Shown piece after piece: positions 1 through 8,210 of a DNA stretch of 64,000 nt. The notes beneath the pieces are model-generated. The model did no database searches and was not told the DNA's origin. It was given only the letters and a program-made list of their open reading frames with translations. A program made the position numbers and the translations under genes. This stretch comes from Chryseobacterium vaccae (GTDB lineage: Bacteria > Bacteroidota > Bacteroidia > Flavobacteriales > Weeksellaceae), in the NCBI RefSeq assembly GCF_009602705.1, contig NZ_VSWH01000001.1:3348001-3412000 (forward strand), in the 5' to 3' direction. Each line of letters starts with the position of its first letter. Position 1 is the first letter of the stretch.

Positions 1-1280
1 CTGTCAAAAGTAATGGCTCCTTTTCTGATCCTTTCTTCACGCATGATCTTCGCTAATTTATCCAGCGTATTGATTTCCTCAGCTAAATCTCCCTGGCCCG
101 TTTCTATACGTTCCTGAGCTTCTTCATAAGTAAATCTTCTGTCTGAATGGATTACTGTTCTTCCAAACCATTGTTTCTGGATCTCAGCTTTGTCATTCAG
201 CTGAAAAACTGCGGAAAAGGTGTATTTATCTTCATTCGGACGGAGTGAACATACATCATTACTCAAAACTTCCGGAAGCATCGGAACCACACGGTCTACC
301 AGATACACGGAAGTTGCTCTTTTATAAGCTTCATCATCCAGAATCGTTCCCGGCACTACATAATGAGAAACATCTGCAATATGAACCCCTATCTCCCAGT
401 TGCCATTTTCCAGTTTTCTGATGGATAGGGCATCATCAAAGTCTTTTGCATCTTTAGGGTCAATAGTAAAAGTACAGATATCCCTCATATCCCAGCGTTT
501 TGCAGCTTCTTCATCGGTAATCCTTCTGTCGATCTTATCTGCATCCAATTCCACTTCTTCAGGGAAATCATAAGGCAGTCCGTATTCTGCAAGAATAGAG
601 TGAATTTCTGTTTCGTGCTCACCCGGTGCGCCTAATACCTGGATAATTTCTCCCTGAGGGTTTTTATCACCCGGTCTCCATTCTGTCATTTTCACGATGA
701 CCTTATCCCCGTTTTCAGCACCTCCGAATTTTGTTTTTGGAATAAAAATATCGGTATTGATTGTTTTTTTATCACATACAACAAATCCAAAATCTTTATG
801 GGTAACCACCTGGAAAGTCCCTACAAATTCAGTTCTTGTTCTTTCCAGAACTTCCAGTACTGAGCCTTCCAGTTTTTTCCCTTTAAAATGATAGGTTATA
901 ATCAGAACCTTATCACCCTGTAACGCATCTTTTACATTTTTAGAATGAATAAAGATATCATCTTCCAGACCTTCAACGTTTACATACGCATTCCCGGATT
1001 GATTAAAATCGATAATTCCAGTTAGTGTTCCTGCAATTTCCAGGTTCACAATATATTTTCCTTTGTCTACTTCTTTGATCTTTTCAGATGCCTGAAGTTT
1101 GTGAAGAGCCTGAATTACCTGCTCTCTCTGTCTTGGATTCTTATGATCTATTCCGTCTGCAATCTGCTTATAATTATAAACTTTAGACGAATTAGCATTC
1201 ATAAAACGGAGGATTTGTCTCCCGATATCCATTAATTTATGGTCATTTTTCTGACTTATATATTTTCTTTTTTTTGACAT
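1..1280 (-). CDS. rnr: Ribonuclease R, N-terminal part (runs off left edge)
   Basis: This is the N-terminal ~426 residues of a 3'-5' exoribonuclease of the RNase II/R family, which degrades structured RNA, rRNA fragments and mRNA. The reading frame is open from an ATG to the left window edge. It opens with a basic stretch and a winged-helix region (about residues 1-80), continues through cold-shock/OB-like domains, and enters the RNB catalytic domain. There the metal-binding Asp cluster IDPKDAKDFDDA is visible near residue 270. The C-terminal RNB half and S1 domain are outside the window. The gene upstream on the same strand ends only 19 bp before this start, so cotranscription is possible. 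Family assignment is firm. RNase R rather than RNase II is favoured by the N-terminal helix-turn-helix extension. Confidence 0.95.
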   Translation of the reverse strand, partial: MSKKRKYISQKNDHKLMDIGRQILRFMNANSSKVYNYKQIADGIDHKNPRQREQVIQALHKLQASEKIKEVDKGKYIVNLEIAGTLTGIIDFNQSGNAYVNVEGLEDDIFIHSKNVKDALQGDKVLIITYHFKGKKLEGSVLEVLERTRTEFVGTFQVVTHKDFGFVVCDKKTINTDIFIPKTKFGGAENGDKVIVKMTEWRPGDKNPQGEIIQVLGAPGEHETEIHSILAEYGLPYDFPEEVELDADKIDRRITDEEAAKRWDMRDICTFTIDPKDAKDFDDALSIRKLENGNWEIGVHIADVSHYVVPGTILDDEAYKRATSVYLVDRVVPMLPEVLSNDVCSLRPNEDKYTFSAVFQLNDKAEIQKQWFGRTVIHSDRRFTYEEAQERIETGQGDLAEEINTLDKLAKIMREERIRKGAITFD

Positions 1281-1299
1281 TTTAATGTTAATTTAATTG

Positions 1300-2280
1300 T
1301 TATGAGTTCTCATAATCCGCTTTTGAAATTTCAATAACCGAGCCGTTTTTGAATTCAAAATAACAGATAAGATCTCCCAGCTGTACTTCAGCTTTGTTTT
1401 TCTTTTCTTCCGTATTGATATACAAAGTAATGAAATTACTCTCAGGGATTATCAATTCTTTCGTATTTACTGTTTTCACAAAATTGCCCTTTGCATTATA
1501 AACAATCCTGTAATCCAGTTTAGATTGGGGAACTCCTTTAAAGTTCAATTGTTCTAAATATTCACCATAGTAACCAGCCACTGCAGATCTTGGAATCGGA
1601 ATAATGGTTTTTTCCGGAAAAAGACTGACAAATTTCTTAAAGTTTCTTTCATCCCAAAAAGATTTGAATTTCAGGCTATTTACCAGATTAGCTGCAGAAT
1701 AGTCTGTTCTGTCCATTCCACATCCTGCTGTAAAAACATTAATAACACCCACATACACTATTTTATGTTTAACTGATTTTTTATCAATCTTTTTAAAAAG
1801 CAGGTCTGCAAGCGCATGAAAATTATATCCCTTTATACTGGCAGTAAAATCCTCTTCAACTTTTTTAAGTTCCTCCTGTGTATAATAATGAGGAACATAA
1901 GGAGCGCAACCTTGGAGCTCAACGGTTCCCTTTACAGTTGGGCACGCATCATCCTTATCCAGAATACCATCACCATCTGTATCCAGCCACGGACAGCCAT
2001 TGTTTTCCTGAGGTCCTGCTACTGTAGGACATAGATCATCTCTATCCGGTGTACCATCACCATCTGCATCCGGCCAAAGACAGCCATTATTTTCTTCCGG
2101 ACCGGCTTCTTCGGGACACTTGTCCAGATAAAATAGAGTCCCATCTCCATCCGTATCAGAAAGACATATTTTTTTGCTGAATTCTTTTCTGCATTTTTTA
2201 AAAGCCTCCTGGTTTTCTATTTCCTGAGCATGAAGAAAACTTATAACTAAAAGTAATAGTACAGATGCTTTTATTTTCAT
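1300..2280 (-). CDS. Secreted protein with thrombospondin type 3 calcium-binding repeats
   Basis: A 326-residue exported protein. Residues 1-18 form a signal peptide ending in an Ala-Gln cleavage context. Between about residues 40 and 125 there are three thrombospondin type 3-like repeats of the pattern D-x-D-G-D-G-x-x-x-x-x-D-x-C-P, each followed by G-P-x-E-N-N-G-C or a similar block. Such repeats bind calcium and in Bacteroidota often link domains of outer-membrane or periplasmic proteins. The C-terminal 200 residues match no family I recognise, and no OmpA domain follows, which is the usual arrangement. It lies between rnr and another secreted protein with short gaps on both sides. Function unknown. 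Confidence 0.85.
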   Translation of the reverse strand: MKIKASVLLLLVISFLHAQEIENQEAFKKCRKEFSKKICLSDTDGDGTLFYLDKCPEEAGPEENNGCLWPDADGDGTPDRDDLCPTVAGPQENNGCPWLDTDGDGILDKDDACPTVKGTVELQGCAPYVPHYYTQEELKKVEEDFTASIKGYNFHALADLLFKKIDKKSVKHKIVYVGVINVFTAGCGMDRTDYSAANLVNSLKFKSFWDERNFKKFVSLFPEKTIIPIPRSAVAGYYGEYLEQLNFKGVPQSKLDYRIVYNAKGNFVKTVNTKELIIPESNFITLYINTEEKKNKAEVQLGDLICYFEFKNGSVIEISKADYENS

Positions 2281-2316
2281 TGGGTATTAGTTTTTAAAAT
2301 TTTATTCTATCAATTT

Positions 2317-3150
2317 TTAGTCCAGAATTATTCCACGGTTGCAAGCTTCCTCAGGTTTGTATCTTATTTTCGTAATAAATCCTTTGTTGCAGTTACAGTC
2401 TGCATTTTCTTCGACAAATTTTGACTGCATTAAAATCGGAATTCCTTTTTCATTAATTATATAAGACTGCGTCAGATTATACTGCTTAATATCTTTTTTG
2501 AATCCAGTTTCATAATGTTTGGCAATACGAATCTCTGAGAAGAGTTTCCCGTTTTTATACACGCTCTTTTTATAAAACGGATCGTCTTCAGTCTCATGAA
2601 ATGTAAATTCATTAAACTCATTTTCCCGTTGGTGAAAAGTATAAATTAATTGATCATTATTGTTAAACAAATTAAAAAATACTTCATAATTTTTATTATT
2701 CTCCTGCTCTTTACTGTAGAAAATAAGGTAGTTCTTTTTGGAAGCAGGATTATATTTATAGTAATCCGGAAACTTTATATTCTCAACAGTTCCTTTATAT
2801 GAAAATTTTCTGGAGTAAGAATAATAAAACGGCAGTCTGTCTTTCTCACTGTAAGACCATATTTTCGATTGCCCATATTCATCATATCTTATACTGTCTT
2901 TGTAAAAGCATGTAATATCTTTCTTCTTCATTCTAATCAGATACTCTGAAAACTCATCTTTGAAATCTTCATATCTTCCAAAAAATTTTAAACCTTTTGA
3001 AAATGATATCTCCGAAATATTTTTTCGGGGATTTTCCATACAATAGGTTCTGAATTTTTTTATACTGCATTCCAGTCTGTCTCTTCTATCCAGCTGCCCA
3101 GATACCCCAATAAATAAAAACAGAAAAGGAAAGGTCAGATAAATTCTCAT
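2317..3150 (-). CDS. Secreted hypothetical protein
   Basis: A 277-residue protein with a clear signal peptide (basic N-terminus, a Phe/Leu-rich core, cleavage near Gly-Gln at residues 18-19). The mature part is rich in Lys, Tyr, Phe and Asp with several possible beta-strands. Its scattered Tyr/Asn/Gly motifs resemble the MORN/toxin_15-like antitoxin or WG-type repeat proteins only loosely, so I assign no family. Cys residues near the C-terminus (a C-N-C-N-K context) could bind metal or form a disulfide. It is the first gene of a possible three-gene minus-strand unit with the TSP3 protein and rnr. Confidence 0.75.
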   Translation of the reverse strand: MRIYLTFPFLFLFIGVSGQLDRRDRLECSIKKFRTYCMENPRKNISEISFSKGLKFFGRYEDFKDEFSEYLIRMKKKDITCFYKDSIRYDEYGQSKIWSYSEKDRLPFYYSYSRKFSYKGTVENIKFPDYYKYNPASKKNYLIFYSKEQENNKNYEVFFNLFNNNDQLIYTFHQRENEFNEFTFHETEDDPFYKKSVYKNGKLFSEIRIAKHYETGFKKDIKQYNLTQSYIINEKGIPILMQSKFVEENADCNCNKGFITKIRYKPEEACNRGIILD

Positions 3151-3363
3151 AAAATTAGTCTATGCAAGGGTAATTTTTATTTCAAGTTCAAGTTTTAGTT
3201 TTGTTTCCAATCTATTTTAAAACTATAAATTTCGTTTTATAAATTCAATACAAATATGGGGAAAGTGTGGGGAAACCTATGATTAAATTGTCTTTAATTT
3301 TATAGGAAATACAGAATGGTAAACTCTGTAAGGCAGTGCAAAGATATAAAATAAAAAATAAAT

Positions 3364-3391
3364 AAGGCCTGTAATATGATTTACAGGCCTT
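3364..3391 (-). terminator. Rho-independent terminator of rpiB
   Basis: A perfect 11-bp stem (AAGGCCTGTAA / TTACAGGCCTT) with a 6-nt loop lies just after the rpiB stop codon. The minus-strand sequence after the stem is T-rich. A T-rich tract also follows on the plus strand, so the hairpin may work in both directions. Confidence 0.85.
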
Positions 3392-3398
3392 TATATTT

Positions 3399-3833
3399 TT
3401 AGCAAACTGCGATTTTATCAACTCTGTTCTGGTGTCTTCCACCTTCAAAATCTGTAGTGAGAAACTTTTCAGCAATTTCAATAGCCAGTTCCTTAGAAAT
3501 AAACCTTGCCGGCATTGAGATCATATTGGCATCATTATGTTGTCTTGCCAGTGATGCAATCTCCGGCATCCAGCATAAGGCACATCGAATCTTCTGATGT
3601 TTGTTTGCTGTGATCTGTACTCCATTTCCGCTTCCGCAGATTAAAATTCCGAGTTCATTTTCCCCGTTTTCCACAGAAGTTGCGGCAGGGTGTACAAAGT
3701 CCGGATAATCCACACTGTTTGTGGAAAACGTCCCAAAGTCCTGAATTTCAAATCGTTCTGAAAGATAGTTTTTAACAATCTCCTTGTATTCATAGCCTGC
3801 ATGGTCTGCAGCAATCGCTATTTTTCTTTTCAT
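3399..3833 (-). CDS. rpiB: Ribose-5-phosphate isomerase B
   Basis: A 144-residue enzyme of the RpiB/LacA/LacB family that interconverts ribose 5-phosphate and ribulose 5-phosphate in the non-oxidative pentose phosphate pathway. The N-terminal A-A-D-H-A-G-Y motif and the I-L-I-C-G-S-G-N-G motif, which carries the catalytic Cys region, are both intact. The length is normal for RpiB. The gene diverges from pgk across the candidate origin spacer. Its own promoter has a -7 element TACCTTTG on the minus strand at 3880-3873. Assignment to isomerase B, rather than galactose-6-phosphate isomerase subunits, follows from the single-gene context. Confidence 0.93.
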   Translation of the reverse strand: MKRKIAIAADHAGYEYKEIVKNYLSERFEIQDFGTFSTNSVDYPDFVHPAATSVENGENELGILICGSGNGVQITANKHQKIRCALCWMPEIASLARQHNDANMISMPARFISKELAIEIAEKFLTTDFEGGRHQNRVDKIAVC

Positions 3834-4350
3834 AATACCTTTATTAAGTCTTGTATAGATTTTATTTCATGACAAAGGTAAGAATAATAACAATTGATGT
3901 TAGTAAACCGGGAGTTAATTGTGAAAAGCCGTGTGAATAACTGTGGAAAACTTTTATCAAGTTTATATTTTTTAACATTAAATTATTTCGTAATGGAAAA
4001 TTAATCTGGAAACTTTAACCACAATTTTCAAAATCTTTTTCACAGGTAATCTTAAGTTTTTCCATAAAAAAATTACTAATAATGGTTTTCTATCAAAGTT
4101 ATCAACAACTGTGCATAAGTATGTGAAAAGACAGGTTTACAATATTTTACATTGTGAGTTAAATATGAATTGTATCAAAATTAAATGTTATCAATTTTTA
4201 GCTTAAAACTTATCCCCGAAACTAACAATACTCAACAACAAAGACATTATTCTTTTTTTTTAAAGAGAAAAAATTGTTGATTAATGAATGTTGAGACTTC
4301 GGGAAAGTTTTTGAAAACTTTTGTTTCAATGAATCTGTTGAAAAAGTTTA
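3834..4350. other. Candidate chromosomal replication origin (oriC): DnaA-box cluster in the rpiB-pgk spacer
   Basis: This AT-rich spacer between divergent genes has two exact TTATnCACA DnaA boxes, both read on the minus strand: TGTGAATAA at 3932-3940 and TGTGCATAA at 4110-4118. Near matches are TGTGGAAAA at 3942-3950, TTTTTCACA at 4036-4044, TTATCAACA at 4099-4107 and a weaker TTATCCCCG at 4210-4218. Two more TTTTCCACA-type words lie inside the end of rpiB (3667-3675, 3720-3728). An inverted pair CTCAACA/TGTTGAG brackets 4231-4295. Two parS sites lie 4-6 kb away beside mnmG, a gene often found near origins. No dnaA is in the window. The origin call is an inference from these signals. Confidence 0.5.
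3873..3880 (-). promoter_or_regulatory. Promoter -7 element of rpiB
   Basis: The minus strand reads TACCTTTG, an exact match to the Bacteroidota -7 consensus TAnnTTTG, about 40 bp upstream of the rpiB ATG. No convincing -33 element is visible. Confidence 0.55.
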
Positions 4351-4356
4351 AAACCT

Positions 4357-4364
4357 TACATTTG
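4357..4364 (+). promoter_or_regulatory. Promoter -7 element of pgk
   Basis: TACATTTG matches TAnnTTTG exactly and lies 25 bp upstream of the preferred pgk start. A TTG at 4338-4340 could be the upstream element, with a 16-nt spacer. Confidence 0.6.
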
Positions 4365-4389
4365 TGAAACGAAAAATTCAATGTTACTT

Positions 4390-5580
4390 ATGAAAACAAT
4401 CAATGATTTCAATTTTAAAGACAAGAAAGCTTTGGTTCGTGTGGATTTTAATGTTCCACAGGATGATCAGCTTAATGTAACGGATAATACTAGAATCGTT
4501 GCGGTGAAGCCCACAGTAGAAAAAATTCTTAAGGACGGAGGTTCTGTCATCCTGATGACCCACCTAGGGAGACCCAAAGGAGAAGTGAAGGATGAATTTT
4601 CTCTGAAACATATCAAAGACGAGGTTTCGAATGTTCTTGGACAGGAAGTGAAGTTTGTTGAAGAATGCGTAGGGGAGAAGGCTGAAAAGGCTGCTTCTGA
4701 GCTTCAGCCGGGTGAAATCTTATTGTTGGAGAATCTGCGTTTTCATAATGAAGAAGAAAAAGGAGATGAAGCCTTCGCAGAACAGCTTTCTAAATTAGGA
4801 GATGCTTATGTGAATGATGCATTCGGTACCGCCCACCGTGCTCATGCTTCTACTGCTGTAATTGCAAAATATTTTTCATCAACTAAATTTTTCGGTTTAC
4901 TGATGGCTAAAGAACTTCAGGCAATAGATAAAGTTCTGAAGGGTGGCGAGAGACCCGTAACTGCTATTCTAGGAGGGTCTAAAGTTTCAACTAAAATTAC
5001 CATTATAGAAAATATACTTCCTGCCATCGATAATTTGATCGTAGGAGGTGGTATGGCTTTCACTTTTATTAAAGCATTGGGAGGGAAAGTCGGAAATTCT
5101 TTAGTAGAAGAGGATAAACTTCCTTTGGCTCTTGAAATTCTAGGTAAAGCTAAAGAACATAATGTAAAAGTATATCTGCCATCTGATGCTATCATTGCTG
5201 AGAGCTTTAATAATGAAGCGGATAGAAAAGAAGCTGATATTTATGCAATCCCTGAAGGATGGATGGGGCTTGATGCTGGTCATAAATCAAGAGATCAGTT
5301 CAATGATGTACTGCTGAACTCAAGAACTATTCTTTGGAATGGTCCTATCGGAGTTTTTGAAATGTCTAATTTCGCTGGTGGAACCATTGCTCTTGGAGAT
5401 AGCATTGCTGAAGCAACTAGTTTGGGAGCTTTCTCATTAGTAGGAGGTGGTGACAGTGTTGCTTTTGTTAAGCAATTCGGTTACGGAGATAAAGTAAGTT
5501 ATGTTTCTACCGGTGGTGGAGCAATGCTTGAAAGTCTTGAAGGATTGGAGTTACCTGGTGTAGCTGCGATCAACAATTAA
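4390..5580 (+). CDS. pgk: Phosphoglycerate kinase
   Basis: A 396-residue glycolytic enzyme transferring the phosphoryl group of 1,3-bisphosphoglycerate to ADP. Hallmarks are the N-terminal V-R-V-D-F-N-V-P motif, the substrate-binding H-L-G-R-P, the H-R-A-H-A-S motif, the G-G-S-K-V-S-T-K hinge region and the nucleotide-binding G-G-G-D-S near the C-terminus. An ATG three codons upstream (4381) would also be in frame. I chose the second ATG because it starts the conserved M-K-T-I-x-D-F N-terminus. It is a single-gene unit with its own promoter and terminator, divergent from rpiB. Confidence 0.97.
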   Translation: MKTINDFNFKDKKALVRVDFNVPQDDQLNVTDNTRIVAVKPTVEKILKDGGSVILMTHLGRPKGEVKDEFSLKHIKDEVSNVLGQEVKFVEECVGEKAEKAASELQPGEILLLENLRFHNEEEKGDEAFAEQLSKLGDAYVNDAFGTAHRAHASTAVIAKYFSSTKFFGLLMAKELQAIDKVLKGGERPVTAILGGSKVSTKITIIENILPAIDNLIVGGGMAFTFIKALGGKVGNSLVEEDKLPLALEILGKAKEHNVKVYLPSDAIIAESFNNEADRKEADIYAIPEGWMGLDAGHKSRDQFNDVLLNSRTILWNGPIGVFEMSNFAGGTIALGDSIAEATSLGAFSLVGGGDSVAFVKQFGYGDKVSYVSTGGGAMLESLEGLELPGVAAINN

Positions 5581-5603
5581 TAGAAAGATCATAGATATTT
5601 TTG

Positions 5604-5634
5604 AAACCTGCTAATTATATTAGCAGGTTTTTTT
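5604..5634 (+). terminator. Rho-independent terminator of pgk
   Basis: A perfect 12-bp stem (AAACCTGCTAAT / ATTAGCAGGTTT) with a 3-nt loop is followed by a run of T, 23 bp after the pgk stop. Confidence 0.92.
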
Positions 5635-5639
5635 ACATA

Positions 5640-7175
5640 TAAATTTACTCATAAAATGCTTTATTCATCGGATTTTAAATGTGTTTTAAATATAACCTCA
5701 GGTTATACCTTGGGTAATACTTTGATTCCGTATGATTTATAATTTGTTCTTATTCGCCTTTGAAAATTAGCATTTTTTTTTCGATATTTTGACCATAATT
5801 TGATAGATTGTGATTGATTTATTTTTGTGTTTATTGATCGTATTTTGCTTTTCTTTTGAAAAATATATTTAACCTGATTTCGGGTTATGGAAACTAAGAT
5901 AATGGACTGGAGCTGGAAGTTAGTTTTTTTTAAGATCATTGAAAAATTGTTTCTGGATTTTGTACGTATTAAAACTCTATGAGAATTAGATATTGATCAG
6001 GTTTATTATCCTTTCGCTCCGTAGGAGCTCACCTTAGATTATGTATTAATTTCTATGAACAGAGTACTCCTATGGAGCACTTTTAAAAATTCAAATAACT
6101 CCTATTTTTTATTAAATTCATATATTAATCATAGGCTATAACTCTTTATTTAAGTTAGAATTTCTTATTTCAAACTGAGGTTAATAGGAAGGTTCAAATT
6201 GAAATTTATTCTCGGAACTAATTATTTTATTTTACACAGTATTGAGGTATCATTGCTTGATGCTTTAAAGTTATCTATATTATATTGATTTTTATTTATT
6301 TCATACATTAGTTATAGTGTTGTAATTGTTTGATTATTAATATTTAAACTGTTTTTTTATTTGTATGATATAATTTTATTTAGATTCTCTTTGTTAGTTT
6401 TAAATTTGGAATATGTATTAATCCTGTGAAGTTCTTTTTTTCAGAAATTATTCCATTATTATTTTAATTGCTTTTTTCTTCCAACTTAATGCTTGTTCTT
6501 AAATTTCAACAAAATATTTCTCAATGCTCATGAAAATATATATTGCTCGTTTTTTTGAACGTAATTTTATTTTTTCGAAATCTGAGGACTAAAAAAATTT
6601 ATTTTTCTCCTGTTTCGGTTACAGATTTCTGTGATTTAAGAACTGCAGTAATTTTTGAATTGTGTTTTCAGAAGTATGATTATGTATTGAGTAGGGGGAG
6701 GCCTGGTCATTTTTTACCAAACCTATTTTATTAAAATTAATTTAAAAGAGAAAATATGTATTTTTTAGTTTCTCTTTGTCTTTTATTTTCAGGATGAAGT
6801 TTGCCATTAGGAGTCTTTTCATATTCATTTTTGGCTTTCAGTTGAAAAAGCATGGAAAAATGACTTTCAGAATCATGGCTTAAATCGATTTTCTGTAATT
6901 TTCCATGGTTTTATATGTTAATTAAGAAAATAAGCTTCAAATGCTGTGTTTTTGAAAGAATTTACTTTTAATAAGCCTTATTTTTACTTTTTTAGCTTTA
7001 ATTTTCTTTGATTTTCCCTGATGCTATTTTTTTTAATAATTTAATTAATGAACAGTTAATTTCATTTTTTCATATTATGAGTTTGAGTCTCTTTTTGTAA
7101 GAATTAAATAGGGTAGTGCGGAAGAAAATTAATTTGATTTTAAATAACGAAGAAACCATAAGCTTCTGTCCTGCC
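5640..7175. other. Long AT-rich stretch without a credible gene
   Basis: About 1.5 kb with no open frame longer than 78 codons. The short frames present have no start context, codon pattern or recognisable domain. The base composition is visibly richer in A/T than the flanking genes. Within it I see only the paired CTCC/GGAG hairpins at 6016-6080 and a few repeats of the phrase 'ggttat'. I see no tRNA, rRNA or obvious structured RNA. It lies between the candidate oriC and the parS sites, so a role as origin-associated non-coding DNA, or decayed gene remnants, are both possible. Confidence 0.6.
6016..6080. repeat. Paired short palindromes of the CTCC-n3-GGAG type
   Basis: Two imperfect palindromes 50 bp apart share the core CTCC-nnn-GGAG: GCTCCGTAGGAGC at 6016-6028 and CTCCTATGGAG at 6067-6077, the second with flanking GT/AC pairs. 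Similar 'gctccgtaggagc' words recur between genes in flavobacterial genomes, as I recall. The copies here may be a degenerate dispersed repeat unit. No transposase or REP-associated tyrosine transposase gene is nearby. Confidence 0.5.
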
Positions 7176-7176
7176 T

Positions 7177-7211
7177 TTAAAAAATAAAACTCAGGAAATT
7201 TTTTCCTGAGT
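7177..7211 (-). terminator. Terminator of the SAM methyltransferase gene
   Basis: A 10-bp stem (ACTCAGGAAA / TTTCCTGAGT) with a 3-nt loop. On the minus strand it is followed by a T-rich run. It lies about 65 bp after the methyltransferase stop codon. Confidence 0.8.
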
Positions 7212-7274
7212 CTTGTAAATTTAACGTTAATATGCTGAAAAACGACCTTCATAAACGCCTTTAAAATCGATTTT

Positions 7275-8096
7275 CTATCTTTTTTCGATAATGTATATCA
7301 AACTGGAATATTCGTTCGAAAAAAGTGCCTTTACGTTCGAAATTGTTCCGTAAATAGTCGCTTTAAACCAAAATAGAGGTGATTTTTTATATTTTTCGCT
7401 TAACATAGAGATGTAATATGAGTCCAGTATCAAAGGTTTGATCTTCCTCATTTTCCAATCCGGATTTTTAGAAATTAAATTTTCCATTCCATTTTTTGAG
7501 AAATGATAAATATGTCTGGGTACATCATAAGCTGCCCAATATTCTTTATAGTGTAAGGCGTCATAGGAAGTAGGATTGGGAACAGCAATAATAAGAAGTC
7601 CTTTGTCTTTTAATTTCCCATGGAAAATTCTGAGCATCTCATCCTGATTTTCGATGTGTTCAAATACATGCCATAATGTAATTGCATCCAGGCTTTGATC
7701 TCCTATTTTTTGAATATCATCAATAATCGTTGTTTTTGTTATTTTTGCCGTGGCTGCTTTTCTTGCATCTGAATCTGGCTCATAACCGTAGGTCTCAAAA
7801 TCGTCTTCAATATACTTTACAAATTCTCCGGCACCACATCCGTAATCCAGAACTTTGGCACCTTTATGTATTCTCTCTGCAAGGATATTTCTTTTGTAGT
7901 TTAAATTGAAAGACTGAAGAAATTTATATACCTTTTCTTTTAAGCTTCCTGAATCCTGATGATGGGAAATATAATCTTCGCTTTCATAATATCTGGAAAT
8001 ATTGGATGGGATAGGGGTGGTTTTAAAAACACCTTTTGTATCTGTTTCCTTAATCTCAAAAATTTCCTGTGAAAGAAAATGATCTTTTATTTTCAT
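7275..8096 (-). CDS. Class I SAM-dependent methyltransferase
   Basis: A 273-residue cytosolic methyltransferase of the Methyltransf_23/UbiE-like type. The SAM-binding motif I, V-L-D-Y-G-C-G-A-G-E-F, is at residues 82-92, an acidic motif II residue (Y-E-P-D) follows near 107-110, and a D-A-I-T-L-W-H-V-F-E-H-I motif IV lies around 135-147. The H-x-x-E-H pattern and the following P-x-R-H-I-Y-H-F stretch are typical of enzymes acting on small molecules or glycan/lipid precursors. The sequence does not give the substrate. It is downstream of mnmG on the same strand, separated by a parS site. Confidence 0.85.
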   Translation of the reverse strand: MKIKDHFLSQEIFEIKETDTKGVFKTTPIPSNISRYYESEDYISHHQDSGSLKEKVYKFLQSFNLNYKRNILAERIHKGAKVLDYGCGAGEFVKYIEDDFETYGYEPDSDARKAATAKITKTTIIDDIQKIGDQSLDAITLWHVFEHIENQDEMLRIFHGKLKDKGLLIIAVPNPTSYDALHYKEYWAAYDVPRHIYHFSKNGMENLISKNPDWKMRKIKPLILDSYYISMLSEKYKKSPLFWFKATIYGTISNVKALFSNEYSSLIYIIEKR

Positions 8097-8186
8097 TAAA
8101 CTCTATCTTTTTATATTAAAAATTAAGATATCTATAAGTTTTAGCTAAGCTCATAAATACCTTAATTTTTGCTTTATTTTTAAAAA

Positions 8187-8202
8187 TGTTTCACGTGAAA
8201 CA
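8187..8202. other. parS centromere-like site (downstream of mnmG)
   Basis: The 16-bp sequence TGTTTCACGTGAAACA is the canonical chromosomal parS palindrome bound by ParB. Here the symmetry extends to 24 bp (8183-8206). It lies 8 bp past the mnmG stop codon. A second perfect copy is on the other side of mnmG. parS sites mark the origin-proximal domain, where ParB loading organises chromosome segregation. No parA/parB genes are in the window. Confidence 0.92.
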
Positions 8203-8210
8203 TTTTATAG

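Noticed and set aside
5703..5939. 78-codon minus-strand frame after pgk
   Set aside because: Lys/Ser/Gln-rich random-looking translation in very AT-rich DNA, with no promoter, start context or domain.
6543..6734. 63-codon frame in the gene-free block
   Set aside because: No start context, no hydrophobic or domain pattern, and composition equals the surrounding non-coding DNA.
7070..7252. 60-codon minus-strand frame
   Set aside because: It runs through the terminator hairpin of the methyltransferase gene and has no recognisable protein character.
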